DNA from: an uncultured Eubacteriales bacterium
GTDB lineage: Bacteria; Bacillota; Clostridia; Oscillospirales; Acutalibacteraceae
Length of the DNA stretch: 64,000 nt
Assembly: GCA_934546985.1 (NCBI GenBank)
Contig: CAKTEE010000008.1
Location: 13,095 to 77,094, forward strand
Direction of reading: 5' to 3'
Under the pieces are notes generated by a model, which saw nothing but the letters and a program-made list of their open reading frames with translations, made no database searches and was not told where the DNA came from. The position numbers were made by a program, and so were the translations under genes. The stretch's first letter is position 1; each line of letters starts with the position of its first letter. Of this stretch, positions 35,898 to 44,238 are shown piece after piece.

Positions 35898-36440
35898 TCA
35901 ACTAAATATTTGACAAATTACTTCGTCGCTAAACAACCGAATCTGTAATAAATTAATTAAACGGTTTTTATTACGACTAATTGTTGAAATATCCACTTTC
36001 AAACGCTCTGCGATATTTTCATAATTCATATCATCAAAATACTTCAGCCGAATAATATCAAAATAAGGGTCATCTTTTAAAGCATCAAGGGCATCATCAA
36101 TAACCTTGATAAAACTCACCGTAGTTTGTATGCTTTGCTCGATGGCTTCAATTTTGTCATCAGCCTTATCAGCATCGGTTTTCACCTCATATGTAGGTGT
36201 ACCGGAAAAAGAAGTAATACTTGCGGATTTCTTCGGTATGCCTTCCTGGCGAATAGTTTCAATCTGTTTTTGCTTATCAGCAATAGCAGCCTGAAAATTT
36301 TTGTAGTTATAAAGCAGAGTTTCCGTTTTCTGAAACGGTGTTTGTCTGCTGTCTTTAAGAAAGCCTTGCCTTCTCAATTCAAAAATAACCTTAGTTGCAG
36401 TTATTTGCGCTGTTTCTTCAATGATATTTTTATCACTCAC
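35898..36440 (-). CDS. Late-gene transcriptional regulator, ArpU/RinA-like
   Basis: 180 residues: coiled-coil N-terminus and a C-terminal sigma-region-4-like helix-turn-helix, DPYFDIIRLKYFDDMNYENIAERLKVDISTISRNKNRLI. Regulators of this kind (RinA, ArpU, LtrC) sit before terminase and activate late operons. The late operon here has internal terminators, so an antitermination-like role would fit but is inference. Confidence 0.75.
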   Translation of the reverse strand: MSDKNIIEETAQITATKVIFELRRQGFLKDSRQTPFQKTETLLYNYKNFQAAIADKQKQIETIRQEGIPKKSASITSFSGTPTYEVKTDADKADDKIEAIEQSIQTTVSFIKVIDDALDALKDDPYFDIIRLKYFDDMNYENIAERLKVDISTISRNKNRLINLLQIRLFSDEVICQIFS

Positions 36441-36541
36441 AGTGATTTTCCTTTCATAAATAATATATCTTAAATGGGAATTTCAAACCACGCATTTTAT
36501 ACATAGAAAATTTTTCATTGAATTTTTGTCTAAGATGTATA

Positions 36542-36570
36542 TTTACATCATTAGCATTACATGGTATAAT
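36542..36570 (+). promoter_or_regulatory. Promoter of the secreted moron
   Basis: TTTACA 36542-36547, 17 bp, TATAAT 36565-36570 with TGG directly before it (extended -10). The leader of ~95 nt runs to ATG 36672. Confidence 0.7.
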
Positions 36571-36671
36571 GTGTACACAATAGTTAGTGAAAGCGGTGAA
36601 TCCAATGGTTTACTAAGTTTCTTTCAAAAGTTCGCCCGTACACTTAAACAAAAGGTAAAAGGAGAAGAATT

Positions 36672-36926
36672 ATGAAAAAGATACGGAATTGTAAAGTTAT
36701 CCTCGCCCTTGCGATTTGTTTAACCATGTTTACTGGACTTGCTATGACAGCTTCGGCGGCTAACATGGTATGTTGCGGACACAAGATGACATATGCAGGA
36801 AAGGAATCTGTTTGGTGCAGTACGTGTGGTAAATCTCAAATTGTAGAAATATATAAGTGCCGCATATATCCTAAGGTTCCTGGACACACAATGGGTTATT
36901 GTCCTTTCCACAAGGGTACATGCTAA
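36672..36926 (+). CDS. Secreted cysteine-rich small protein (moron)
   Basis: 84 residues. A signal peptide is clear: MKKIRNCKVILALAICLTM with a hydrophobic core and a cleavage site near TASAA. The mature ~54 residues contain CC, CSTC, C, C and a final C plus several His, suggesting disulfides or zinc. AAAGGAG precedes the start. It stands alone on the plus strand between early and late modules, with its own promoter and terminator, so it should be made in the lysogen. No family recognised. Confidence 0.75.
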   Translation: MKKIRNCKVILALAICLTMFTGLAMTASAANMVCCGHKMTYAGKESVWCSTCGKSQIVEIYKCRIYPKVPGHTMGYCPFHKGTC

Positions 36927-36936
36927 TAATTTTATT

Positions 36937-36966
36937 AACCGCCGCCCACAAGCGGCGGTTTTGTTA
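36937..36966 (+). terminator. Terminator of the moron
   Basis: AACCGCCGC 36937-36945 pairs with GCGGCGGTT 36952-36960, then TTGTT. Confidence 0.75.
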
Positions 36967-36972
36967 TGTACG

Positions 36973-37344
36973 TTACAACAATTTGGAGTTATCGTAGATG
37001 TTGCCGATGACTTCTAAATCTTTCCCCCAATAGTTATCAAAGTCCGCGATAATACCATCCGACGATATAATAAACCGAGCGGTATCTTCATCCCATTTGA
37101 TTATTCCTCTTTCAAAATCTCGAAAAATATCTACAATATCTCCCTCGAAAATCTTCGTGCCGTTCTCATCGGTCAAGCCTGTGTACTGCCCGACTGTTTC
37201 AGGGTCAACGCGTCCGTATTTTCCTAACAGCGTAGCATCCGGTGTAATTATGGTAACTCCGTCTTTGTGTACAGCAAGGTTTCCTTCTGACCACTCGCCT
37301 GTACTGATTAATTTACCTCTAAATAATATTTCACGCATTTTCAA
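36973..37344 (-). CDS. YopX family protein
   Basis: 123 residues with the YopX (PF09643) hallmarks: MREILFRGKLISTGEWSEGNL, VGQYTGLTDENGTKIFEGDIV and IGNIYDNSKLL. Common in Firmicute phages such as SPbeta; function unknown. Overlaps its upstream neighbour by 4 bp. Confidence 0.88.
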   Translation of the reverse strand: MKMREILFRGKLISTGEWSEGNLAVHKDGVTIITPDATLLGKYGRVDPETVGQYTGLTDENGTKIFEGDIVDIFRDFERGIIKWDEDTARFIISSDGIIADFDNYWGKDLEVIGNIYDNSKLL

Positions 37345-37484
37345 TTCTCCTTATTTTTGCACCACTCACAGTGTTGCGGGTCGGTGTATTTTTTGTACTT
37401 ATTACAAATCCAGTAATAGGTACATGAGTTACCGCCGCCATTGGTAAATTTTGCGTATTTACATGGGATTTTTAATTTATCCAT
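37341..37484 (-). CDS. Small Cys-rich phage protein
   Basis: 47 residues (MDKLKIPCKYAKFTNGGGN, then CTYYWICNKYKKYTDPQHCEWC) with five Cys in two pairs, a probable zinc knuckle. ATG 37484 follows the upstream stop by 5 bp (TGAGAAGAATG). A 24-residue upstream extension would overlap the next gene and is rejected. Confidence 0.6.
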   Translation of the reverse strand: MDKLKIPCKYAKFTNGGGNSCTYYWICNKYKKYTDPQHCEWCKNKEN

Positions 37485-37489
37485 TCTTC

Positions 37490-37729
37490 TCACCATCCCA
37501 TCTTCGCACCACAGTGGGGGCAGTAGTTTGACAACTCTAATAGTTTTCTTGCGCACTCAGAACAAAACGGGTAATAACCTTCACAGTCAACTTTCCAATG
37601 ACCATGCACTACCGGCGCAACATCAGCGGCGGGTATCTCAGCAAACGTGTCTACGAGGCCTGCCAACGGTATGTTATGCTTTTGGCTTATAACTTCTGCT
37701 GCTGTGGCAGATTCTATGTATTTAGGCAT
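37490..37729 (-). CDS. Zinc-ribbon phage protein
   Basis: 79 residues. The C-terminal half, VVHGHWKVDCEGYYPFCSEC then NYCPHCGAKMGW, is the widespread two-CxxC zinc ribbon of phage early regions. ATG 37729 is preceded by GGAGG 8 bases away; ATG 37744 would overlap that ribosome site. Confidence 0.7.
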   Translation of the reverse strand: MPKYIESATAAEVISQKHNIPLAGLVDTFAEIPAADVAPVVHGHWKVDCEGYYPFCSECARKLLELSNYCPHCGAKMGW

Positions 37730-38111
37730 TTTCTTTACCTCCAATCAACTCCTGCAATTCTGCCTTATAAATCCATTCCCATCTTTCCATCTTATTTGGA
37801 TTCAGGCATCCACCAGCGTTACAATGCATTTTTATACCGTATCCCCAATGAGCACATGTGCCACATTGATTAGGTATTTGTTTTTCTGTCCGTTGCAACA
37901 TAACAATTGCTTCACCAAGCAACAGCCTTAAATTAGCATTCTCTTGTTTAAGTTTTTCAATTTCCTCCGGTTTCAATCCTGTTTTCTCGTACTCTGCAAG
38001 AGCAACATAGATTTTTTCTTTTTGATTCACAATATCTGCCCATGATGGAGTTCCTTCGAGATGCATTTTTAATATCGAATAAGTTTCATCATTTGTCAGC
38101 CTATCCATCAT
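37722..38111 (-). CDS. Phage protein with coiled coil and Cys cluster
   Basis: 129 residues. A helical heptad-like segment (LAEYEKTGLKPEEIEKLKQENANLRLLLGEAI) is followed by CGTCAHWGYGIKMHCNAGGC, a likely zinc site. Frequent in early phage operons; function unknown. Confidence 0.65.
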   Translation of the reverse strand: MMDRLTNDETYSILKMHLEGTPSWADIVNQKEKIYVALAEYEKTGLKPEEIEKLKQENANLRLLLGEAIVMLQRTEKQIPNQCGTCAHWGYGIKMHCNAGGCLNPNKMERWEWIYKAELQELIGGKENA

Positions 38112-38689
38112 TCAGCCTCCGTATCTGCAACCTCATTACCCCAACAGTCCCACCCATTTACCTGTTGACGGGCAAATAATTCTATCCGCGGCAAATCACC
38201 TAACAACTCTATAATTTTCAGACGCACCACATCGGGCTTTTTGCTATGCATTTCCACCGGCGACTCTATCACTTGATGCACCGAGTGTGATTTTACATAT
38301 GTTTTTGCTTTTAAATTCGGAGTAACAGCTAATAAACATACTTCTGCGTTTGCACGTGTATATGCACCCATACCCCAGAAATTTGTATTTGATTTCTTGT
38401 TTTTCTTAATCCATACAAAAGCGGCAGTAACATACTTAAATCCCCACGCCTGTATTACTTTCAAGGTCTCTGCTATGTTCGGAAACGTAGCCCATATAAA
38501 CAAAACACAATTTTCCGCTTTGATGTTGGAGATTGGAATGTCGCATATTGCTTTTGTAGGCATCGTACTGTAATGTTGTTTAGCCATTCCGCGTGAATTA
38601 GTTTTTGAACCGCTTTGAGGGTATTCCCACGGCGGGTCTGCATAGATAATATTATATTTTTTATCAGTGTTGTAAATATCAACCATCAT
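38108..38689 (-). CDS. MT-A70 family adenine methyltransferase
   Basis: 193 residues. Catalytic motif DPPW (YNIIYADPPWEYPQSG) plus ENCVLFIWATFPNIAETLKVI and KPDVVRLKIIELLGDLPRIELFAR, all typical of MT-A70 (PF05063). It should methylate adenine N6 in DNA, perhaps for restriction evasion. This is the second methyltransferase on the element. Confidence 0.88.
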   Translation of the reverse strand: MMVDIYNTDKKYNIIYADPPWEYPQSGSKTNSRGMAKQHYSTMPTKAICDIPISNIKAENCVLFIWATFPNIAETLKVIQAWGFKYVTAAFVWIKKNKKSNTNFWGMGAYTRANAEVCLLAVTPNLKAKTYVKSHSVHQVIESPVEMHSKKPDVVRLKIIELLGDLPRIELFARQQVNGWDCWGNEVADTEAE

Positions 38690-38880
38690 TCAACCTCCCT
38701 ATAATTACACACATACCCCATACCCTTAAACTCACTGTATTTGCATTTTTTACAGCAGTGCAGGCAAATGTTTGTACCATATTTTTTGTTGACTGTCGGG
38801 TGTTTGCACTGTCTGACTGATACACTGTGGAATGTAAATCCGCATTTGGCGCATGTTTGGTATCTATTTTTGGGGTTCAT
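38686..38880 (-). CDS. Small zinc-ribbon protein
   Basis: 64 residues with about eight Cys in CxxC pairs (CAKCGF, CLHCCKKC) and a C-terminal CNYREVE. GGGGAGA lies before ATG 38880; the longer frame to 38946 lies inside rusA. Overlaps both neighbours slightly, as is usual in this operon. Confidence 0.6.
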   Translation of the reverse strand: MNPKNRYQTCAKCGFTFHSVSVRQCKHPTVNKKYGTNICLHCCKKCKYSEFKGMGYVCNYREVE

Positions 38881-39304
38881 TGCTTGATTCTCCCCGAAGC
38901 AAAACATCAACGCTGGCGAAACCGTCCGTATACCAACGCCTGACATTTAACTCTACAATCTGCGTATCATCTTTGTAAGCAACGTTATTCAGCGCGTCAG
39001 CAACTATTTTTGCGACATTATCGGCATCCGGTTTCTTGGTTGGACGTATTTCCCCTGACACCATAAGGGCAGTTTTCTTTTTGCTGGTGCTCTTTGGAAT
39101 AGAGAAATAACAATCTATACTCATATGTACTTCTCCGGTAAAAATTAGCCCGTGTGCAGCCTTACAGTATTCATTTCGTACATGGTCCTCATAATTTGTT
39201 GTCTCTTCCGGTGTATAAGTCTTAACGAATTTACCTTTTCTTGAAAACCGCGGACGGCCCTTTCCTTTTGGTTCGCCCGGAATAGAAAAAAATATTTTAC
39301 TCAT
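38864..39304 (-). CDS. rusA: RusA-like Holliday junction resolvase
   Basis: 146 residues. The RusA (PF05866) pattern GEPKGKGRPRFSRKGKF and the acidic catalytic cluster KKPDADNVAKIVADALNNVAYKDDTQI are intact. It resolves branched DNA during phage recombination and packaging. Confidence 0.9.
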   Translation of the reverse strand: MSKIFFSIPGEPKGKGRPRFSRKGKFVKTYTPEETTNYEDHVRNEYCKAAHGLIFTGEVHMSIDCYFSIPKSTSKKKTALMVSGEIRPTKKPDADNVAKIVADALNNVAYKDDTQIVELNVRRWYTDGFASVDVLLRGESSNEPQK

Positions 39305-39375
39305 CGCTTGTCCTTTCTTTCACAGTATTCCTGATAATCCTTTTGTGACCAGTTCACAGCCCCCATTACATTCAT
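39301..39375 (-). CDS. 24-residue ORF between dnaB and rusA
   Basis: MNVMGAVNWSQKDYQEYCER then KDKR. It fills the gap exactly: its ATG overlaps the dnaB stop and its TGA overlaps the rusA start. Translational coupling is plausible, but it is short and could be a passive linker. Confidence 0.4.
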   Translation of the reverse strand: MNVMGAVNWSQKDYQEYCERKDKR

Positions 39376-40643
39376 CCTGATTCCATTTCCCGCGTTTCTA
39401 TTTCTGTAAATCTTTGATATTCACCGCTGAAATTCATTGATACTTTTCCCGTCCTGCCGTATTTGTTTTTATCAAGCACAGCATAAGCAGTTTCCGGTCT
39501 TAATGACCTGTCATACTTATCCAGCACATAAGGTCTGTGCAGAAGAATAATATAGTCCCCGTCCTGCTCCAGCCCGCCGCTTTCCTTTAAATCTGACATA
39601 CGCGGTTCTTCCTTGCCTGCCCTTGTTATTTGTGAAAGCACCATGATATGGCAGTTATAACGCTTTGCAAGGCGTTTAAACTCCTGACTGATATAATCAA
39701 CCTCTTCGCGGCGGTCATAAAATCTCTGCGTTGTTCTTACGCACTGCATGAAATCTACAATTACAAGCTGCGGTTTGATTGCCTGAATTGTTTCAGCAAT
39801 TCCTTCAATGGTATTCAATTCGTCAACAATCCACGTATTATGCTGTTCAGCAATCTGAGCGGCAATTTGCGAAATACGGCTGTTTTGCTCCTGTGTTATC
39901 TTTCTGTCACTTATCATTCCATAGGATAAATTGCCCATATCAGCAAACAATCGCTCCATAATTTGAGGCACCGACATTTCCAGACTAAAAAACACAGTTT
40001 TGTTTTTAGTAAATATCTGTTTTTTTAGGATATTTAAAGCAAAGGCCGTTTTGCCGGTGCTGGGACGTGCGCCGACATAAGACAAGGTTTTTAATCTTAA
40101 CCCGCCCAGCGCATTATCAAGCCTTGACATTCCCGTATAAATTCTATTATTTAAAACCGGTTTGCTGATTTCTTCCAGAAAGTCACATATTTGAATTGTG
40201 AGTTGATTCTGGGCTATGATACCGGATGCGCGTTTTTCCTCTTCTTCTGCAATTTTTGTAATTTCAGCAAGCGGGTCAGTATTATCGAAGAACAATATAT
40301 TTTGCAAACGCTCTAAAATTCTCCGTCTGCGGCTGTCGGCTTTTACTACCCGTATGTACTCTTCATATCCTGCGCAGCTTATAAACGAATCTGCACAGAA
40401 TACAGCGGCTTCCCTCAATGATTTGTCTATCCGGTCAATACGTGAAATAACAAGCGGGACATCAATCGGTTTTCCCTCTCGATCCATATCTTTCAGCACT
40501 GAAAAGATAGCTTTAAACGCCGGATTATAAAAATCATCTTCACTTAACGTTTCCAATGCTCTATGGCATTCATCGGGATAAAGAAGCATACCCCCTACAA
40601 CACTGCATTCAGCATTAGCAACAAGGTTTTCTTCACACGTCAT
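39372..40643 (-). CDS. dnaB: Replicative DNA helicase DnaB
   Basis: 423 residues. N-terminal DnaB domain (VVGGMLLYPDECHRALETLS), RecA-like core with Walker A GARPSTGKT (~192), Walker B LVIVDFMQCV, LSQITRAGKEEPRMSDLKESGGLEQDGD and LHRPYVLD. It unwinds DNA at the phage fork. It overlaps the DnaD-like initiator gene by 4 bp. Confidence 0.92.
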   Translation of the reverse strand: MTCEENLVANAECSVVGGMLLYPDECHRALETLSEDDFYNPAFKAIFSVLKDMDREGKPIDVPLVISRIDRIDKSLREAAVFCADSFISCAGYEEYIRVVKADSRRRRILERLQNILFFDNTDPLAEITKIAEEEEKRASGIIAQNQLTIQICDFLEEISKPVLNNRIYTGMSRLDNALGGLRLKTLSYVGARPSTGKTAFALNILKKQIFTKNKTVFFSLEMSVPQIMERLFADMGNLSYGMISDRKITQEQNSRISQIAAQIAEQHNTWIVDELNTIEGIAETIQAIKPQLVIVDFMQCVRTTQRFYDRREEVDYISQEFKRLAKRYNCHIMVLSQITRAGKEEPRMSDLKESGGLEQDGDYIILLHRPYVLDKYDRSLRPETAYAVLDKNKYGRTGKVSMNFSGEYQRFTEIETREMESG

Positions 40644-41476
40644 AATTCTTCCAATCCTTCAATTCCATTTGCTTTATTCTGCATAAATAATTCGGATGCC
40701 ATCCTGTTGTTGGATTTACAGTAGTCCTGATAAGTGGCAATACCCTCTGCACAAAGATTTTCCATTATCTTTGCAAAGTAAGGAGCCGGCTGTTTTTTCC
40801 CATAACATTTTTTCAGAACTTCCATAACAAGTCTCTCATCCATGCCTGTGCTGATACGAAATACAATTTCACTGGATAAAGCGCCGGATAATGGACTTCC
40901 GAACGTTTGCTCATAAAATTCAGCACAGGCGCGTATACTTTCCTTTACTTTACTTTTATTTACTTTACTTTCCTTTGTGTCATAATTCTCGGAATTATAG
41001 TTATTTTTCTTGGAATTATTGTTGTTTTTCTCGGAAAAATCCGCGTTTTGGTGCACTTTAATAAAGCTTAGGGTATCTTCTTTTGATAAAACCCAAAACT
41101 TTTCAATAACCGGAATAGGATTTTTGGAACCGCGGCTCTTTACGGCTTCCTGAAACCTTTCCTGTATGCCTTTGGACGTCAGGATCTTGTCCGCCTTGAA
41201 AAGTGTATCGTTAAACAGTGACCGTCCAAGGAAGAAGCTCAACATCAGTCCTATTTTCTCTGTACTCATATTCAGGTCATCGGCTATTATGTATAACATG
41301 TCATCATCAAAATATAAATAGTAGCCTTCCGTCCTGTATATCTCGCAAAGCAGGTATTGATATAAAACAATACCATCTGCACCAAACTGGGACTTTACAG
41401 CCCTGATTTTTTTGTCTGTAAAAAAATCAACATCAAAAGGAAAGTAAGAGAGGCCTTTTCTTCTTTGCCTGCCCAA
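40640..41476 (-). CDS. Replication initiator, Lin1244/DnaD-type
   Basis: 278 residues. The N-terminal winged-helix region (SYFPFDVDFFTDKKIRAVKSQFGADGIVLYQYLLC) is of the Lin1244/Lin1753 (DUF4373) type. A polar Asn/Lys/Ser linker (~150-185) precedes a C-terminal DnaD-like domain (FYEQTFGSPLSGALSSEI ... YFAKIMENLCAEGI). It should bind the phage origin and load DnaB. The linker DNA contains direct repeats that may be the origin. Confidence 0.8.
   Translation of the reverse strand: MGRQRRKGLSYFPFDVDFFTDKKIRAVKSQFGADGIVLYQYLLCEIYRTEGYYLYFDDDMLYIIADDLNMSTEKIGLMLSFFLGRSLFNDTLFKADKILTSKGIQERFQEAVKSRGSKNPIPVIEKFWVLSKEDTLSFIKVHQNADFSEKNNNNSKKNNYNSENYDTKESKVNKSKVKESIRACAEFYEQTFGSPLSGALSSEIVFRISTGMDERLVMEVLKKCYGKKQPAPYFAKIMENLCAEGIATYQDYCKSNNRMASELFMQNKANGIEGLEEL
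40937..41040. repeat. Iteron-like repeats, candidate replication origin
   Basis: Three copies of TTTCTYGGAATTAT-like sequence (40984-41036, 20-21 bp apart, the third less exact) lie beside repeats of TTTACTTTAC (40945-40972). They encode the low-complexity linker of the initiator. Lambdoid and DnaD-type phages often keep the origin at this place. Confidence 0.45.
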
Positions 41477-41497
41477 TTACTTCACCCCGCCATTAAA

Positions 41498-41932
41498 TCA
41501 AAACGGCAGATCGTCATCGCCGGAGATTTCTTCAAAATCGCTGCCGCCTGCATTAGAGTAGTAACCCGAATTTGCACCGGAACCGCCGTTATTCGCCGCA
41601 GAATTGTCTCTGTCTGATTTCCCGCCGCAGAAGCTGATATTTCGCGCCACGATTTCAAAAGTCTTTCGGCGCACACCTTCCTTCTCATAACTGCCGGTCT
41701 GAATCGAACCCTCCACTGCAATCATAGAACCCTTGCGGAAATACTTTGATACAAATTCAGCGGTATTGCGCCAGCAGACAACATCAATAAAATCTGTCTG
41801 GCGTTCTGTTCCCGCTTTTTGATAAGAACGGTCAACTGCAACGGTAAAACGTGTAACGGAAATTCCCTGCGGCGTTTGCCGGAGTTCCGGGTCGGCAGTA
41901 AGCCGACCCATGATAATTGCTGTATTAAGCAT
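41498..41932 (-). CDS. ssb: Single-stranded DNA-binding protein
   Basis: 144 residues. OB-fold with MLNTAIIMGRLTADPELRQTPQG and FIDVVCWRNTAEFVSKYFRKGS, a Gly/Asn-rich linker and the acidic tip DDDLPF that binds partner proteins. Overlaps recT by 8 bp. Confidence 0.95.
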   Translation of the reverse strand: MLNTAIIMGRLTADPELRQTPQGISVTRFTVAVDRSYQKAGTERQTDFIDVVCWRNTAEFVSKYFRKGSMIAVEGSIQTGSYEKEGVRRKTFEIVARNISFCGGKSDRDNSAANNGGSGANSGYYSNAGGSDFEEISGDDDLPF

Positions 41933-42779
41933 TTACTTCGCCCTCTGTTTCTGTTTTTTCAAGGACTTCCCCGGTCTCTGTATCTACATCAACATAATCT
42001 GTTTCAATGTAATCATCGCTAATCAGGGACATATCATCACTGATGTCATTTTTTACTGTACCGTCCTGAGAAATCGCTCTGGAAAATTCCGATTTCAGAG
42101 GTGCATATTTCAGCACTTTTTTGATTACTGTTTTCTTAGCCATTTCTTCAAAATTGGTAGTCCATGGAGAATAAGACGATTTCGCAGACTGAGAATAACG
42201 ATTTGCATGCGCTCTGACATCATCCATACTCATGACTTCAAAACCATACCCGCCGTTTACCATACGGAATACCGCATAAACCCACTGCGCTGTCCCTTTA
42301 TCTTTCAGGGCCGGTTTATGTTTCAGCCTGTTTTCAAGACCGAACTCGAAATCGAATTCATCATTTTCATAAACCACATGGGCTTCTATATTTTTAATTT
42401 CGCCGCTGCGGTATGCCAAATCCAAAAGCCCTTTATAGCCAATCTGGAACTGACATTCCATTTTCCCTTCCCTGTTGTTCTTGTAAGGAATAAGGTATGC
42501 CTGCCCCAGCGGGGTATTCGGTTCCAATCCTAACTGTGCGGCATTCATCAGCGCACCCAAAAAACTTGCGGGAGTACATTGCGCCAACTGCGGTGTACTG
42601 CTCACAGCCGATAATGCAATCCGGGTAAAACGTTCCGGTGTCATCACTTTCGGAAGAGCCTTTTTAATTTCTCCCTCCATACTCTGAATATAGTCTTTAA
42701 TTGTTTTGGGCTTCTTCTGTATACCCGTCTGGGCATTTTTGATTTCAATTGCGTTTGGTTTAGCAGCCATTCTGATCAA
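41925..42779 (-). CDS. recT: RecT single-strand annealing protein
   Basis: 284 residues: SMEGEIKKALPKVMTPERFTRIALSAVSSTPQLAQCTPASFLGALMNAAQLGLEPNTPLGQAYLIPY is the RecT (PF03837) core, followed by YKGLLDLAYRSGEI. An acidic C-terminus follows. It works with the exonuclease encoded next in homologous recombination. Confidence 0.95.
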   Translation of the reverse strand: MIRMAAKPNAIEIKNAQTGIQKKPKTIKDYIQSMEGEIKKALPKVMTPERFTRIALSAVSSTPQLAQCTPASFLGALMNAAQLGLEPNTPLGQAYLIPYKNNREGKMECQFQIGYKGLLDLAYRSGEIKNIEAHVVYENDEFDFEFGLENRLKHKPALKDKGTAQWVYAVFRMVNGGYGFEVMSMDDVRAHANRYSQSAKSSYSPWTTNFEEMAKKTVIKKVLKYAPLKSEFSRAISQDGTVKNDISDDMSLISDDYIETDYVDVDTETGEVLEKTETEGEVNA

Positions 42780-43713
42780 TCTCCTTTATGTAAAATTTTC
42801 GTTCCATGCTTTCCTTCGCGTATTGCTTATACAAATCGGGAAAGTCAGCTTTAAACGCCTTAGTATCAAATCTGGTTTTATGTTCCGGTTTCCATGCGGC
42901 GCAATAGCCTTCCATTTCCGCATCAGAAGCGTTCCCTATGATTTTTTTCATATTCTGGGCAATGCTGTCGGCTTCTTTCTGAAGTTCCTTTATTTCGGAT
43001 TTCAATTCCAGATACCGCTGCGCCTGTTTTTCTTCACCAAACATTGTTATGGTTCCACCGTCAGAATCAGGATAAATATTTTTCAGCATATCATTTTCTT
43101 TTTCAGTACCATAGCAGTCAGGTTCTGCATGCGGGATAACAAAAGTGTTCCAAAAGTATTCTTCCTGAGCAATAAGCTGTTCGATAAAATCTTCATCCCG
43201 GTCAATTTCAAAAACATGGAATGCCTTCCCCATCACCAAAATAGCAAGATACCATTTTTCATATCCTGTCACTGCCATATAGTGCATACACTGGGTATAA
43301 TACTGCGGCGGGACGTCCCCAATATCGAATTTCGTACGGTTTAAAGCAGAAGCCGTCTTGCATTCCAGCCCCGCTTTTTCCCCAATAACCAGACGGTCTA
43401 CATTTGCAAGCATAAAATCATGTTCAGGATGCTGTAATATGTAATTCATTTTTCTTGTCCGCTTGCCTTCCTGCTGTGCAAAACGGTCTGCAACATACTG
43501 TTCAAGGTCCCTGCCGATTCTCATTGCCTCATTGTCTTCATCGGCATTTGACAGCCCGACCTTATCGCAGTAAACAGTAAACGGAGTTGCATAAGGGTTA
43601 AACCCTAAAATTGCACCCGCATCACTGCCGCCTATTCCTCCGCGGCGATACATCAGCCATTCTTCATGAGATAAATTTTCCGTGGATATCAGCTTTTTAC
43701 ACTTCATTACCAT
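42760..43713 (-). CDS. YqaJ/lambda-exonuclease family recombinase
   Basis: 317 residues. Conserved RRGGIGGSDAGAILGFNPYATPF, active-site region FMLANVDRLVIGEKAGLECKTAS and PPQYYTQCMHYMAVTGYEKWYLAILV are those of YqaJ alkaline exonucleases (PF09588). It makes 3' single strands for RecT. Stop overlaps recT start by 20 bp. Confidence 0.93.
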   Translation of the reverse strand: MVMKCKKLISTENLSHEEWLMYRRGGIGGSDAGAILGFNPYATPFTVYCDKVGLSNADEDNEAMRIGRDLEQYVADRFAQQEGKRTRKMNYILQHPEHDFMLANVDRLVIGEKAGLECKTASALNRTKFDIGDVPPQYYTQCMHYMAVTGYEKWYLAILVMGKAFHVFEIDRDEDFIEQLIAQEEYFWNTFVIPHAEPDCYGTEKENDMLKNIYPDSDGGTITMFGEEKQAQRYLELKSEIKELQKEADSIAQNMKKIIGNASDAEMEGYCAAWKPEHKTRFDTKAFKADFPDLYKQYAKESMERKFYIKEIDQNGC

Positions 43714-43900
43714 TCACCTTTATCCAACTGCCGGAGAAAAACCACTCCTCCAGCATCTCTGTAAATTCATTCCGGCATGGTGCAGGAACTGATGAGTTGC
43801 TCAATGAGATGCCGCACTGCGCCATTGCATAAGCCAAAGCATCTGATTTAGGGATGATTTTCCCGCATTCGGACCCGATGCCCTGATAATATTCATCCAT
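43697..43900 (-). CDS. Small early phage protein
   Basis: 67 residues (MDEYYQGIGSECGKIIPKSD onward), not recognised. ATG 43900 overlaps the upstream stop region and follows GGGGTG. Position before the exonuclease suggests a recombination or early role. Confidence 0.55.
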   Translation of the reverse strand: MDEYYQGIGSECGKIIPKSDALAYAMAQCGISLSNSSVPAPCRNEFTEMLEEWFFSGSWIKVNGNEV

Positions 43901-44174
43901 TCTCAAACACCCCTTTGACATTTGACACAGCAGGTGTTAAAATAAATGTGGCTTGATTTTCTTTTTTCCCGCGTTTCGGTTGCCGCCGTGCGCGGGCTTT
44001 TCTTTTTTCTCTGGAAAGGCAGTCATCGGCAAACTCACAATCCCGAAGTTTCTCTTTATACAATTTTGATATGTATGCGGCAGCGTCAATCTCTTCCGTA
44101 TTTAGCTGCTTCCGATTAACAAGGTCGCAAAATTTGTTAACGGCTTCCTTTAATGCCCATATATTTACTTCCAT
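43893..44174 (-). CDS. Small basic early phage protein
   Basis: 93 residues with a helical N-terminus (VNIWALKEAVNKFCDLVNRKQ) and a strongly basic middle (REKRKARARRQPKRGKK). AAGGTGA precedes ATG 44174. Possibly nucleic-acid binding; family not recognised. Confidence 0.55.
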   Translation of the reverse strand: MEVNIWALKEAVNKFCDLVNRKQLNTEEIDAAAYISKLYKEKLRDCEFADDCLSREKRKARARRQPKRGKKENQATFILTPAVSNVKGVFENG

Positions 44175-44238
44175 AAAAAACAATCACCTTTTTCTATACA
44201 GCCGCCCGAAATTAAGGGCGGCTTATATCAATTACAAA

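Noticed and set aside
41910..43344. Long plus-strand open frames opposite recT and the YqaJ exonuclease
   Set aside because: Shadow frames of well-identified minus-strand genes with hydrophobic, non-family sequence.
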